Assembly: GCF_900167095.1 (NCBI RefSeq) | Contig: NZ_FUXG01000008.1 | Location: 62,001 to 126,000 of the forward strand | Direction of reading: 5' to 3' | Length of the DNA stretch: 64,000 nt | Source: Oceanospirillum multiglobuliferum | GTDB lineage: Bacteria; Pseudomonadota; Gammaproteobacteria; Pseudomonadales; Halomonadaceae | Part shown: piece after piece, positions 52,669 to 61,356 of the stretch | Numbering within the stretch: the stretch's first letter is position 1 | Layout of the letters: each line of letters starts with the position of its first letter | The notes under the pieces: generated by a model | Told to the model about the DNA's origin: nothing | The model's input: the letters and a program-made list of their open reading frames with translations, nothing else | The model's database searches: none | Position numbers and translations under genes: made by a program

Positions 52669-52761
52669 GCGCATAACAAACCAATTAATCCGACCGCAAT
52701 ACGCTGTACTCCTTTCGGGGCTGGGTCTCGCTACGCTCGGCCGCTGCTTTGTGCGTTAAAT
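52669..52761 (+). other. attC site, complete (end of cassette array)
   Basis: GCGCATAAC (52669-52677) opens the site and GTTAAAT (52755-52761, fits GTTRRRY) closes it, about 93 bases. Inner L-type elements CCGACCGC and CGGCCGCTG are imperfectly complementary, and the middle can fold into a hairpin. It is followed directly by chromosomal sequence and the DUF1513 gene. Confidence 0.65.
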
Positions 52762-52841
52762 ATTTAGAAAATCTAATCTAGCGATGAAATACCCATAGAG
52801 CTGACTAAAATCTTATGCAACTCGCTTATTAAGTTTGCGAT

Positions 52842-54014
52842 TCAACCAATCCACGTCAGATGGTTATCCCAGTGCAACTGGTCAAAGCGCGTTTGCCACA
52901 TGATGTTGCCAGTGCTGGCGTGATACACCACTAGATCGCCCTCTCCATTGCTGACAATGTAAAAGGGTTTCGAAGGATGGGCGCAAACCCCAGCACAATC
53001 GCTTAGTTTTTGCCTTGCAATAAGTTGTCCTGTAGTACGTTGCCAAAAGGTGACGCTATTGGCTTTAGGCGCGGTAATGCAGAGAGTGTCTTGTTTGGGA
53101 TGTGCCGACACACTGGCAATATAGCCTTGCAGCTCTGCCCAAAGTGCTGGCTGTGCATCAACCTCTTGCAGCTTTTTTTGCCCTATGCGGTGATTAAAAA
53201 TTAATGTTGGGCTTTCATGAACCAAGCCTTGATACTGAGCGCCCACCCAAACCTGACCATCTTCTGTCACATCAAGGTGCCTTAAAGAAAGCTGATGATG
53301 GTCGGGTTTAACCTGATCAATTAAAGCGCCACTCTGATCAATGTAACTGAGATTAGGCTGCATACTATCAGGGTTAAGGATGATGCGCGGATAGTCTGGA
53401 TGAGTTTCTAAACCGCCATTGGCAACCACCATAATTGGATTTGGTTGCTGGTCGGCTTTAGGCAGCCATGCTATTTGATGTGGGCCTATGCCGTAGCTAC
53501 TCCACTCATTAATACGCTTAAAGCCCGCATTGACATCATAAACACCAATAACGCCACGGGCATTATCGTAATCATTCTCAGGGCAATAGAATCTGCGTTG
53601 ATCGGCAGAGAATATGCCATGCCCGTAATAATGACGCTGCTCTGCGGCTTGTACTCTAAAATGTTGCCCTGTAGTTTGGTCTAAAACTAATAACTGTCGC
53701 CCCGGACGACGAGCAATCGAAACCAAATAGCGCTGATCTGGGGAGACGGCAACTTGGTGTCCCCGCCAGCCACTTATCGTTTGCCCTAGGGTAGCCCCCT
53801 GCAAGCTGAGTAGCTGATGTTGTTTATCTTTCTCTATCTTTTGGGTTGCGCTACTAGCGAGCTGCAAATACTGCTGCTCTGGCTGGCTAGATGCTTGTGT
53901 ACTTTGGCTGAATAATGTCAGGCCAGCCCCTCCTAGGCCGCTAGCAGACAAGCCAACTGCGGTGCTGCCTAGCGTTGAAAGTAGCTGTCGTCTAGAGAGG
54001 GATTTGCTCAACAT
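52842..54014 (-). CDS. DUF1513 family protein, Tat-exported
   Basis: A 390-residue periplasmic beta-propeller-like protein. The N-terminus SLSRRQLLSTLGSTAVGLSASG has a twin-arginine motif, so export is folded, via Tat. The DUF1513 domain (about 60-385) contains QVAVSPDQRYLVSIARRPGR, GHGIFSADQRRFYCPENDYD and IGPHQIAWLPK. DUF1513 genes are almost always found with imelysin and DUF1111 genes, as here. It is the last gene of the operon, 3 bases after the second imelysin-like gene. Its role in iron uptake is inferred. Confidence 0.86.
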   Translation of the reverse strand: MLSKSLSRRQLLSTLGSTAVGLSASGLGGAGLTLFSQSTQASSQPEQQYLQLASSATQKIEKDKQHQLLSLQGATLGQTISGWRGHQVAVSPDQRYLVSIARRPGRQLLVLDQTTGQHFRVQAAEQRHYYGHGIFSADQRRFYCPENDYDNARGVIGVYDVNAGFKRINEWSSYGIGPHQIAWLPKADQQPNPIMVVANGGLETHPDYPRIILNPDSMQPNLSYIDQSGALIDQVKPDHHQLSLRHLDVTEDGQVWVGAQYQGLVHESPTLIFNHRIGQKKLQEVDAQPALWAELQGYIASVSAHPKQDTLCITAPKANSVTFWQRTTGQLIARQKLSDCAGVCAHPSKPFYIVSNGEGDLVVYHASTGNIMWQTRFDQLHWDNHLTWIG

Positions 54015-54017
54015 AGC

Positions 54018-55109
54018 TTAGTCTCCATCTTTAGAGTTAAAGCGTTGCGCTAAGCCGAAGTGCGGTAACGTTTGCTTCAGCGCCTTTTCAAACTCTACAA
54101 GATGCTGCTGTAATTGCTCGGCTTGCTCACGACCTTGCTCATCAATAAAAGCATGTTCGCCTAATTGCTCAAGCTTTAAACCTTGCTGTTTGAGTTGGTT
54201 AAACGCCTGTTCAATTTGAGTCGCCTCATCAGCGTAGCCCAGATGGATTAAGAGCTGATGTAGTGAAGCCTGTTGAGGTTTTGAGCCAAAGTAAATTTGG
54301 CCTAAGCTGTTAATGTTAAGGTTTAGATTGGATAAGCTCTGACCACTACGCCAGTTTTCAGCTAAGTATCGGTTGGTTTGTCCGCCTTTTTTGTCTAATC
54401 GAAACGGCTTAGTTAATTTATCCTTGGCAATTGTTTCCGCACTTTGGGCTAAGCCCTCTAGTAAGTATCCTGCCGCCTGCTTGGCACTGGCAAAGCTTTC
54501 ATTACCTAAAGCTGCGTCGTGCCAGTCCGACAAAAAGACACTTTCTTGCCAACGGCTGAGTAGATCTTGGCTATTGAGTAAGCTTTTTTCACTGATCGCT
54601 ATCAGGCTGGGACAAATTTCGGTATTACGTTTTTGCTGTAATAAGACAGGGTCAAATAGTAAATATTCACTGGCAGCAAAACCTTGTACTGCAACGCCGC
54701 CCTTATCAAGCTCAGGCTGTTGACCTTGAGCCAGCAGCCCCTTTAGCTTTTTCTCAACCAAGTTTTTACGATCAGGCCAGAATGTAATGTTCAGGCGCAC
54801 GCTAGCATCGGTGTTAGGGCCAAGCGGGTAGACCTCAAGTTGCTGCCAAATGTGTACGCTATTTAGCCACTTTTGCTGTAGTTCAGGTAGAAATGACCAC
54901 TGCGCCATCACTGTGGGTGCTGCTCTGGTACTACAGGCCATACGAACCTGTGAACCGAACTGCCGATTAGTTTGAATCAGCTGTCGCATCAACTGTTCAG
55001 GATAATGAACGCCCTCTGCAATCATCTCGTCGTAGTCAAAGGCAAAGCTTGATGAGCTAATCAATGCAACAGCAATACCGCTGCACAACGCATGGCGTGA
55101 AAATAACAT
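54018..55109 (-). CDS. Imelysin-like periplasmic protein (diverged paralog)
   Basis: A 363-residue exported protein with a signal peptide (MLFSRHALCSGIAVALISSSSFA). It has the overall imelysin (M75/EfeO C-terminal) helical pattern, with VQGFAASEYLLFDP at the place where imelysins carry GxHxxExLLWG; the His is lost but the Glu is kept. It starts right after the DUF1111 stop (TAGATG). The companion gene at 56593 keeps the motif. Its function is thought to be iron-related binding, not proteolysis. Confidence 0.78.
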   Translation of the reverse strand: MLFSRHALCSGIAVALISSSSFAFDYDEMIAEGVHYPEQLMRQLIQTNRQFGSQVRMACSTRAAPTVMAQWSFLPELQQKWLNSVHIWQQLEVYPLGPNTDASVRLNITFWPDRKNLVEKKLKGLLAQGQQPELDKGGVAVQGFAASEYLLFDPVLLQQKRNTEICPSLIAISEKSLLNSQDLLSRWQESVFLSDWHDAALGNESFASAKQAAGYLLEGLAQSAETIAKDKLTKPFRLDKKGGQTNRYLAENWRSGQSLSNLNLNINSLGQIYFGSKPQQASLHQLLIHLGYADEATQIEQAFNQLKQQGLKLEQLGEHAFIDEQGREQAEQLQQHLVEFEKALKQTLPHFGLAQRFNSKDGD

Positions 55110-56522
55110 CTATAAAGACTCCAAAAATTGAATCAGTTGTTGCCGTTGCTCTAAAGAAAGAGCTTTAAAGCCTTCCCGACTACTTTGAGCCTCACCACCA
55201 TGCCACAGAATCGCTTCTTCTAGTGTGCGTGCTCGGCCATCATGCAGATAGTTTTCTTGCCCTGTCACAACTTGATTTAAACCTATTCCCCAAAGTGGTG
55301 GCGTACGCCACTCTTGACCATTGGCAAGAAATTCTGGGCGCTGGTCTGCTAACTCTGATCCCATATCGTGCAGAAGCAAGTCAGTAAAAGGGCGAATACT
55401 TTGTTGTGACAGCTCTGGCCTGTCAGCGGCTTGCCCTGTTTGCCAATGTTCAATATGGCAGCTCTGGCAACCGAGGGCATTAAACTGCTGATAGCCTGCC
55501 TGCACTTCAGGTTTTTGAGTGTTGCGCTGTGCGGGCACTGCTAAGTGTTGAGTATAGAAGGTGACATGGTTGAGTATTTTATCAGAGACTTCAGGCTCAC
55601 CACCAGATGCACTCAAATGACAAGGTTGTGCAGCGGTACAGTCTGTTTCAGGATGCAGCCGAGTGGTTAAACCCATATCGCCTGCAAAAGCCCCTGAGTT
55701 TTGTTGTTTCAGTGTGGGTTGACCGGCTTTCCAGCCAAAACGACCTAGTTGACTAGACTGTTGCTCAATATCCCACACGCGATTTGCTTTACCTGATATA
55801 CCGTCTTGGTTGTTATCCTCTGGATCTGCATTGGCTAAAATAGCCGCTTCTGGGATCAGTTCTAGCAGACCTAAACCAATCATCGCAGGCGCAATACGTG
55901 GAGACTGCTCTAGCCCTGCTGAGGGCTGCCCATAAGCCAAGCGAATGATCTCATAGTGAGGAACACGCAGCTCAACCTGATGACCATCAGCGTAGCGCAC
56001 CTGACGAGGCTGATAGCTCAGTTTCATTTCTGCTTCTGGCGTGATCTGCGTGGTTGCAAAGTTTTGCAGCTGCCCCCCATAAACAGGATCATTCAGCGGG
56101 CCAAATTTTTCCTGCTGCTGCCTCTCTTCTGGCGTTAATGCAGGTCGACTTAAGCGTAGAAACAAACTTATAGCCTGTTCTGTATTGGCCTCACGCTGAG
56201 CATTGTGAGTCGGCACCAACCCTCGGCCATCTTTCACATGACAGTTTTGGCAAGCATTGGTATTGAAAAGAGGCCCCAACCCATCACGAGCAGTAGTGCT
56301 AGAAGGTGCCAGCACCCAAGGTGCTTTGAAAAAGCTGTTACCTACTTTGAAATCCAACTGGCGCATAGGAGAAAGATTAGCAGCAGGCAAAGAGAACGCG
56401 TTGCGATCCTGCTGATCTACACTGGTTTGGCCCCCTAAACGGGCTTCAGGCGCAATACCTGCAATAGCGGAGTGGCTGATAAGGGTGCCAAGTAGAAAAC
56501 AAGTTGATAAATTGATCTGCAT
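55110..56522 (-). CDS. Di-haem oxidoreductase, DUF1111 family
   Basis: A 470-residue exported protein with two c-type haem sites, C91-x2-C94-H95 (NCHVKDGRG) and C352-x2-C355-H356. GLGPLFNTNACQNCH and LHDGRARTLEEAILWHGGEAQ are marks of the DUF1111 thiol-oxidoreductase family, related to di-haem peroxidases. Signal peptide cleavage would be after AIA (about residue 21). Often found in iron-regulated operons with imelysins, as here. Enzyme activity is unknown. Confidence 0.88.
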   Translation of the reverse strand: MQINLSTCFLLGTLISHSAIAGIAPEARLGGQTSVDQQDRNAFSLPAANLSPMRQLDFKVGNSFFKAPWVLAPSSTTARDGLGPLFNTNACQNCHVKDGRGLVPTHNAQREANTEQAISLFLRLSRPALTPEERQQQEKFGPLNDPVYGGQLQNFATTQITPEAEMKLSYQPRQVRYADGHQVELRVPHYEIIRLAYGQPSAGLEQSPRIAPAMIGLGLLELIPEAAILANADPEDNNQDGISGKANRVWDIEQQSSQLGRFGWKAGQPTLKQQNSGAFAGDMGLTTRLHPETDCTAAQPCHLSASGGEPEVSDKILNHVTFYTQHLAVPAQRNTQKPEVQAGYQQFNALGCQSCHIEHWQTGQAADRPELSQQSIRPFTDLLLHDMGSELADQRPEFLANGQEWRTPPLWGIGLNQVVTGQENYLHDGRARTLEEAILWHGGEAQSSREGFKALSLEQRQQLIQFLESL

Positions 56523-56546
56523 CAGAAAACTATCCTTGCTGAAAGC

Positions 56547-56572
56547 AGAAAACGACCCGTAGGCCGTTTTCT
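56547..56572 (-). terminator. Intercistronic hairpin before the DUF1111 gene
   Basis: Arms AGAAAACG (56547-56554) and CGTTTTCT (56565-56572), extended inward by CC/GG around an A-C mismatch. It lies in the 70-base gap between the imelysin stop and the DUF1111 start. No T-run follows on the minus strand, so it may lower expression of the downstream genes or stabilise the first cistron. Confidence 0.45.
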
Positions 56573-56592
56573 ATTGGAAAAATAGGCTGTGA

Positions 56593-57867
56593 TTAGAACT
56601 CGTGATCAGCCGTGTCAGGGTTTAATGCATCAACCTTTAAACTTTCTGCCACCTGTTCAATGGCGCGTGTTTGTTCTACTAAGGCGAGAATACTTTGATT
56701 TAATAACGCTTGGCCTTCTTCATTGTCAGCGGCAATCATCATATCAAACTTAATCTGACGTGGGCCTTCTGCCAAATCAACAATGGCTTGCAACGCTTTG
56801 TCAGTGTTATCGAAATGATTACGTACTTGCAGATCAAGACTTGAGTTTTGCGCGGCTACTAGATCGCTCAAACTTGCGCCGCTCACTAAAGAGCCGTCCA
56901 TACGCTTATACTGACCTAAGTAAATATTCTGGATACCTTTAGCATCATAGTAATGCGAGTAATGGGTGTTGTCTGAGAAGCAATCGTGTTCGTCCTCTGT
57001 TGAGTTAGCCTCTAACGCCACTTTGATGCGCTCGCCCGCTAGTTCGCCTAAAGATAAACTACCCATGCCGTATAGCATTTTACGTAGCCCTTGTTCGGCG
57101 GGTTCTGACAGCAGTGTTTTACGGTAGTTATCTCCACCTTCGGCCCATTGCTGGCGCATCCAATCTAGATCACTCACCAATAGTTCAACGGCTGCTTTTA
57201 AGTATTGACCGCGACGACTACAGTTGCCCCCTGTGCAATCTGCACCTTGCAGATAGTCGGTATAAGGACGTTCACCAGCCCCTTTATTGCTGCCATTTAA
57301 GTCTTGCCCCCACAGCAAAAACTCAATGGCATGATAACCTGTTGCCACGTTTGCTTCTGATCCGCCTAGTTCATTTAAGCTGGCCAGCTTCTCTGCCGTG
57401 ATTTCTGTGAGCGACAGGGTTTCAGAGCCAAACTGAACGTTTTGATTGGCAATAATGTTCAATTCTGAACCAGGGTTTCCAAGCTCATGCTGGTAGTAAT
57501 CAGCGCTAACGTAGTCAATTAACCCCTCATCTAGAGGCCATGCGTTGAGCTGGCCTTCCCAGTCATCAACCACGGCATTACCAAAGCGGAACACTTCACT
57601 TTGTTGGTAAGGTATGCGAGCTGTTTTCCACTTATTTCTCAGCTCATCTAAACCTGCAGCGCTTGGTTGCGCTAAGAACATATCCACTGCGTTTTGCAGA
57701 TCAAGTGCGGTTAAATAGGCATCATCAAAGGTGGCATAAGCTAAGTTAGCATAGTTTTCGACCACTGCTTGCTCAGCACTTTTAGGGGCATTTGAGGTGC
57801 TCATCAGGCTGCAACCGCTTACGCTGACGGCCAATGCAATTGCTAATGATAGGGTGCGCTTTTTCAT
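56593..57867 (-). CDS. Imelysin family lipoprotein (IrpA-like)
   Basis: A 424-residue lipoprotein of the imelysin family (COG3487, iron-regulated IrpA). The signal MKKRTLSLAIALAVSVSGCS has lipobox VSGC (C19). The canonical G177-x-H179-x2-E182-x-LLWG motif (GYHAIEFLLWGQD) is intact. SIHYYDAK-like and Asp/Glu-rich regions follow in the second helical bundle. First gene of the operon; a Fur box lies about 90 bases upstream. Iron binding is an expectation from the family. Confidence 0.9.
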   Translation of the reverse strand: MKKRTLSLAIALAVSVSGCSLMSTSNAPKSAEQAVVENYANLAYATFDDAYLTALDLQNAVDMFLAQPSAAGLDELRNKWKTARIPYQQSEVFRFGNAVVDDWEGQLNAWPLDEGLIDYVSADYYQHELGNPGSELNIIANQNVQFGSETLSLTEITAEKLASLNELGGSEANVATGYHAIEFLLWGQDLNGSNKGAGERPYTDYLQGADCTGGNCSRRGQYLKAAVELLVSDLDWMRQQWAEGGDNYRKTLLSEPAEQGLRKMLYGMGSLSLGELAGERIKVALEANSTEDEHDCFSDNTHYSHYYDAKGIQNIYLGQYKRMDGSLVSGASLSDLVAAQNSSLDLQVRNHFDNTDKALQAIVDLAEGPRQIKFDMMIAADNEEGQALLNQSILALVEQTRAIEQVAESLKVDALNPDTADHEF

Positions 57868-57954
57868 AAAAATCCTTTGATGATTTATTGAATCTGAGTG
57901 CTTGGCAGTTAATGGGAGTGCTGCCTAATTAATCCATAGTTTTTATTTTAAATA

Positions 57955-57975
57955 CAAATGATAAATATTATCAAT
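57955..57975. promoter_or_regulatory. Fur box upstream of the imelysin operon
   Basis: TGATAAATATTATCA (57959-57973): arms TGATAA and TTATCA are perfectly inverted around ATA and fit the 7-1-7 Fur model TGATAAT-N-ATTATCA with one mismatch. It is about 90 bases from the imelysin start and 107 from the divergent glutamate-synthase-like gene, so either or both could be repressed by iron. Confidence 0.7.
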
Positions 57976-58080
57976 AGTATTTTTGAAGATAAATCATATC
58001 AACTGATTAACAGAATCAATTTTTTTAAAAATTTAGTATGATCAGCCACTTCTAACCTAATGCACCGAAAAAGGACGTTT

Positions 58081-59583
58081 ATGGATCAGTTTGCTATTTT
58101 GATTTTGGATGTTGCGGTTATTCTTTTTGGTCTTGTCTTACTGGCAGGTATTGTCTCAGTGCTGGTGATGTACATAGTGGACAAGAACCAAACTGACCAC
58201 ACAATTCGTCGAAACTTCCCTGTACTTGGGCGCTTCCGTTATTTCTTTGAGTATATGGGGGAGTTTTTCCGTCAGTATTTTTTTGCAATGGATCGCGAAG
58301 AGTTGCCTTTCAACCGCGCCCAAAGAAGCTGGGCCTATCGTGCCGCTAAGAACGTTGATAACACCGTTGCTTTCGGCTCAAGCCGTGATATTCATAAGCC
58401 TGGTGCGGTATTTTTTCTAAATACGCCATACCCGACATTAAAAGAAGATGCGGTTGAGTCTCCAGCCCTAGAGGTTGGCCCTTACTGCCGCCAACCATTT
58501 ATGGCTAAATCAATTCTGAACATCTCAGGTATGAGCTACGGTGCATTGTCTATTCCTGCGGTTACAGCTTTGTCTACCGGCGCTAAAATGGCTGGCTGCT
58601 GGATGAACACGGGCGAAGGCGGGCTGTCCCCTTACCATCTTTCTGGTGGCTGCGATATTGTGATGCAAATTGGTACGGCTAAATATGGCGTACGTGATGA
58701 ACATGGCCAGCTTAGTGATGACAAACTGCGTCAGTTGGCCGCTATAGAACAAGTTCGCATGTTTGAAATCAAGCTCAGCCAAGGTGCCAAACCTGGTAAG
58801 GGTGGTATTTTACCTGCTGAAAAAGTAAATGCTGAAATTGCAGAGATTCGCGGTATCCCAGTAGGTAAAGACTCCATCAGCCCTAATCGTCATCCAGAAA
58901 TTAACAGCCCACAAGACTTGTTAGAGATGATTGCTCGCGTGCGTGAGGTAACAGGCAAGCCCGTGGGTATTAAGTTTGTGTTAGGCACACACGATTGGTT
59001 AGATGAGTTATTTACCGAAATTAACCATCGCGGTGAAGCTTCTGCCCCTGACTTTATAACCATTGATGGTGCTGAAGGTGGTACTGGTGCGGCGCCAATG
59101 CCACTGATGGACAGCGTCGGCTTATCCTTGAAAGAAAGCCTGCCTTTGGTTGTCGATATGTTAAAAGCCTTTGGCTTGCGTGATCGTGTACGCGTTATCG
59201 CATCTGGCAAACTGATCAATCCAACAGAGGTTGCTTGGGCTATCGCCATTGGTGCAGATTTCTGCGTAACTGCCCGAGGTTTTATGTTTGCTCTGGGTTG
59301 CATCCAAGCACTTCAGTGTAATAAAAATACCTGTCCGTCAGGCATTACCACCCACGACACTAAACTTAACGGCGGTTTAAACCCTGCGGATAAATCTGTG
59401 AGAGTGAAGCAATACCATCAAAATTTAATCAATGAATTGGGCGTTATTGCACACTCTTGTGGTGCAAAAGAGCCAAGAGGACTGCACCGCCACCATGCTC
59501 ATATGGTGACTGCAACGGGCTTATCAGAAAACCTTGCTCGACTCTATCCAGGAAATTACATCCCGTTGCGAGAAAAAAACTGA
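58081..59583 (+). CDS. Membrane-anchored FMN glutamate synthase family protein
   Basis: A 500-residue protein. A hydrophobic N-terminal helix (about 5-30) is followed by a glutamate synthase FMN-binding (alpha subunit, GltB central) domain: NISGMSYGALSIPAVTALSTGA, TGEGGLSPYH, then a phosphate/Fe-S region DGAEGGTGAAP and CNKNTCPSGITTHD. The glutaminase domain of true glutamate synthase is absent, so the substrate is unclear. The ATG at 58081 has AAGGA 8 bases upstream; an earlier ATG at 58060 has none. Confidence 0.87.
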   Translation: MDQFAILILDVAVILFGLVLLAGIVSVLVMYIVDKNQTDHTIRRNFPVLGRFRYFFEYMGEFFRQYFFAMDREELPFNRAQRSWAYRAAKNVDNTVAFGSSRDIHKPGAVFFLNTPYPTLKEDAVESPALEVGPYCRQPFMAKSILNISGMSYGALSIPAVTALSTGAKMAGCWMNTGEGGLSPYHLSGGCDIVMQIGTAKYGVRDEHGQLSDDKLRQLAAIEQVRMFEIKLSQGAKPGKGGILPAEKVNAEIAEIRGIPVGKDSISPNRHPEINSPQDLLEMIARVREVTGKPVGIKFVLGTHDWLDELFTEINHRGEASAPDFITIDGAEGGTGAAPMPLMDSVGLSLKESLPLVVDMLKAFGLRDRVRVIASGKLINPTEVAWAIAIGADFCVTARGFMFALGCIQALQCNKNTCPSGITTHDTKLNGGLNPADKSVRVKQYHQNLINELGVIAHSCGAKEPRGLHRHHAHMVTATGLSENLARLYPGNYIPLREKN

Positions 59584-59644
59584 GCTATTCCGCAAAAGCT
59601 GCGACAATAGCCCAAAATAGGTGATTGATAGTACATAAAGAGAG

Positions 59645-59692
59645 GGCAGAACTGCGTGTTCTGCCATACCAAGCCCCGCTAGAACGGGGCTT
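59645..59692 (+). promoter_or_regulatory. Two tandem hairpins in front of rhlB
   Basis: GGCAGAAC/GTTCTGCC (59645-59652 with 59658-59665) and AAGCCCCG/CGGGGCTT (59671-59678 with 59685-59692). The ribosome site AGGAG follows within 2 bases of the second arm. They may form a structured leader that controls rhlB translation, or a terminator of the preceding gene; no T-run follows. Confidence 0.45.
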
Positions 59693-59709
59693 CAGGAGAC
59701 GAGATACAA

Positions 59710-61023
59710 GTGACCAACCCAACTGAAAACCAGCCACGTCGTAAACATTTCAGAAAGAAAAACCATCAACGTCGCCGTCCAGAGCACCACTCACGACAGA
59801 GTGCACCTAACACTGATCAACAAACATGGGATATTTCACAGTTTGAAGTGCCTGAGGCAGAAGGCCAGTTAAGATTCCATGACTTTGACCTGCCAGCTGA
59901 GTTGATGCGTGCCATTCAAGACTCCGGCTTTCATTACTGCACACCGATCCAAGCCCAATCTTTACAGCATACTTTGTTAGGTAAGGATCTGATCGGAAAG
60001 GCGCAAACAGGAACAGGCAAAACAGCGGCATTCCTGATCAGCATTATGAGCTACTTCCTAGAAGAGGAAGCGCCTGGCTTACAGAAAAACGGTGCACCAA
60101 GAGCGTTAATCATAGCGCCAACGCGAGAACTGGTGATGCAGATTGCCAAAGACGCGGAGCAACTGAACACTTACTGCAAGCTCAATGTAGTGACGATTGT
60201 TGGTGGTATTGACTATCAACGTCAGCGTGAACAGCTACGTGGCAAAATCGATATTATGGTGGCAACACCGGGACGCTTGATCGACTTTTACCAGAAGCGC
60301 GACCTAAACCTAGGTGAAGTTGAAGTATTGGTACTAGACGAAGCTGATCGCATGCTCAGCATGGGCTTTATTCCAGACGTAAAACGCATTATTCGTGCTA
60401 CGCCACGAAAAGAAGAGCGTCAAACCTTCCTGTTCAGTGCAACCTATCCACAAGATGTTGAAAACCTTGCCTCGATGTGGACGCTGGAACCTGCTCGAAT
60501 TGAAATTGAGTCTGAAGAGCAAACCAACGTTAATGTTGAGCAACATGCTTACATCGTAGCCGACTCAGACAAAGAAAAGCTCTTAATCAGTCTAATGCGC
60601 AAAGAGGGTTGGGATCGCGTTATCGTATTTGCCAACCGTCGTGATCGTGTGCGTGATTTATGCGAACAGCTCACCAAAGCCAATGTCAGTGTTGCCATGT
60701 TGTCTGGCGAAGTTGAACAGCGTAAACGCATCTCAACGTTAGAGCGCTTCCGTGAAGGCAAGATTCAAGTACTGGTTGCAACAGATGTTGCAGGCCGAGG
60801 CATTCATATCGACGACGTCAGTCATGTTGTGAACTTCACACTACCCGATGATCCAGAGGACTATGTTCACCGTATTGGCCGTACAGGCCGTGCTGGCTCA
60901 CTGGGCGTTTCAATCAGCTTTATTGGCGAAGAAGATGCTTTTGTACTGCCAGACATTGAAGAGTTCATTGGCCGTAAGATCGAGTGCCAACATCCCGACA
61001 TGAGCTTAATTGATAACGATTGA
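59710..61023 (+). CDS. rhlB: ATP-dependent RNA helicase RhlB
   Basis: DEAD-box helicase of 437 residues, RNA-degradosome member in gammaproteobacteria. A basic, disordered N-terminal extension (about 1-45) precedes a Q motif (HYCTPIQAQ), [20 protein letters not shown] (LFSATYP) and [10 protein letters not shown], all intact. The order and the GLNV-type core match RhlB rather than RhlE or SrmB. The GTG at 59710 is preceded by AGGAG; two hairpins lie in the leader. A terminator closes it at 61061. Confidence 0.9.
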   Translation: MTNPTENQPRRKHFRKKNHQRRRPEHHSRQSAPNTDQQTWDISQFEVPEAEGQLRFHDFDLPAELMRAIQDSGFHYCTPIQAQSLQHTLLGKDLIGKAQTGTGKTAAFLISIMSYFLEEEAPGLQKNGAPRALIIAPTRELVMQIAKDAEQLNTYCKLNVVTIVGGIDYQRQREQLRGKIDIMVATPGRLIDFYQKRDLNLGEVEVLVLDEADRMLSMGFIPDVKRIIRATPRKEERQTFLFSATYPQDVENLASMWTLEPARIEIESEEQTNVNVEQHAYIVADSDKEKLLISLMRKEGWDRVIVFANRRDRVRDLCEQLTKANVSVAMLSGEVEQRKRISTLERFREGKIQVLVATDVAGRGIHIDDVSHVVNFTLPDDPEDYVHRIGRTGRAGSLGVSISFIGEEDAFVLPDIEEFIGRKIECQHPDMSLIDND

Positions 61024-61060
61024 AGGCTACTTCGATTAGCTCAGAATAAAAGTGAGTCAT

Positions 61061-61103
61061 AAAACAACCCCGCAGCTCAATGAGTTACGGGGTTGTTTTA
61101 TTT
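61061..61103 (+). terminator. Intrinsic terminator after rhlB
   Basis: AAAACAACCCCG (61061-61072) pairs with CGGGGTTGTTTT (61088-61099), with an inner CTCA/TGAG pairing; TTT follows. It is strong and nearly bidirectional (A-rich left flank). Confidence 0.88.
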
Positions 61104-61151
61104 GGTGAGCAACCCCGTTCTGTAACATCCTTTTATAAAGATTTTAGTGAT

Positions 61152-61176
61152 AAAAAAACCGACTCATTGAGTCGGT
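61152..61176 (-). terminator. Intrinsic terminator of the quinoprotein accessory operon
   Basis: ACCGACTC (61158-61165) pairs with GAGTCGGT (61169-61176); on the minus strand a run of seven T follows. It lies about 180 bases after the zinc metallohydrolase stop. Between them (61177-61356) no gene was found; a small inverted repeat AACAAGCA/TGCTTGTT is at 61203-61220. Confidence 0.82.
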
Positions 61177-61356
61177 AATAAGAGCGGGTTAAAACCCTGA
61201 ACAACAAGCAACTGCTTGTTAAGGAGAACCACATCACAACCTACAGCCCTTAGAGGCCTGAGTGAACAGCACAGGCGCTTTCATTTCGGTGCGTAGTTAT
61301 CACTTTAGTTGGCTTTTTTAATTTGTGCTTAAAAAATTGCGTGTTTTAGCTGAATT

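Noticed and set aside
61234-61284. 16-residue ORF on the minus strand next to the quinoprotein cluster, considered as a pqqA-type peptide
   Set aside because: No ribosome site and it lacks the Glu-x3-Tyr pattern of PqqA.
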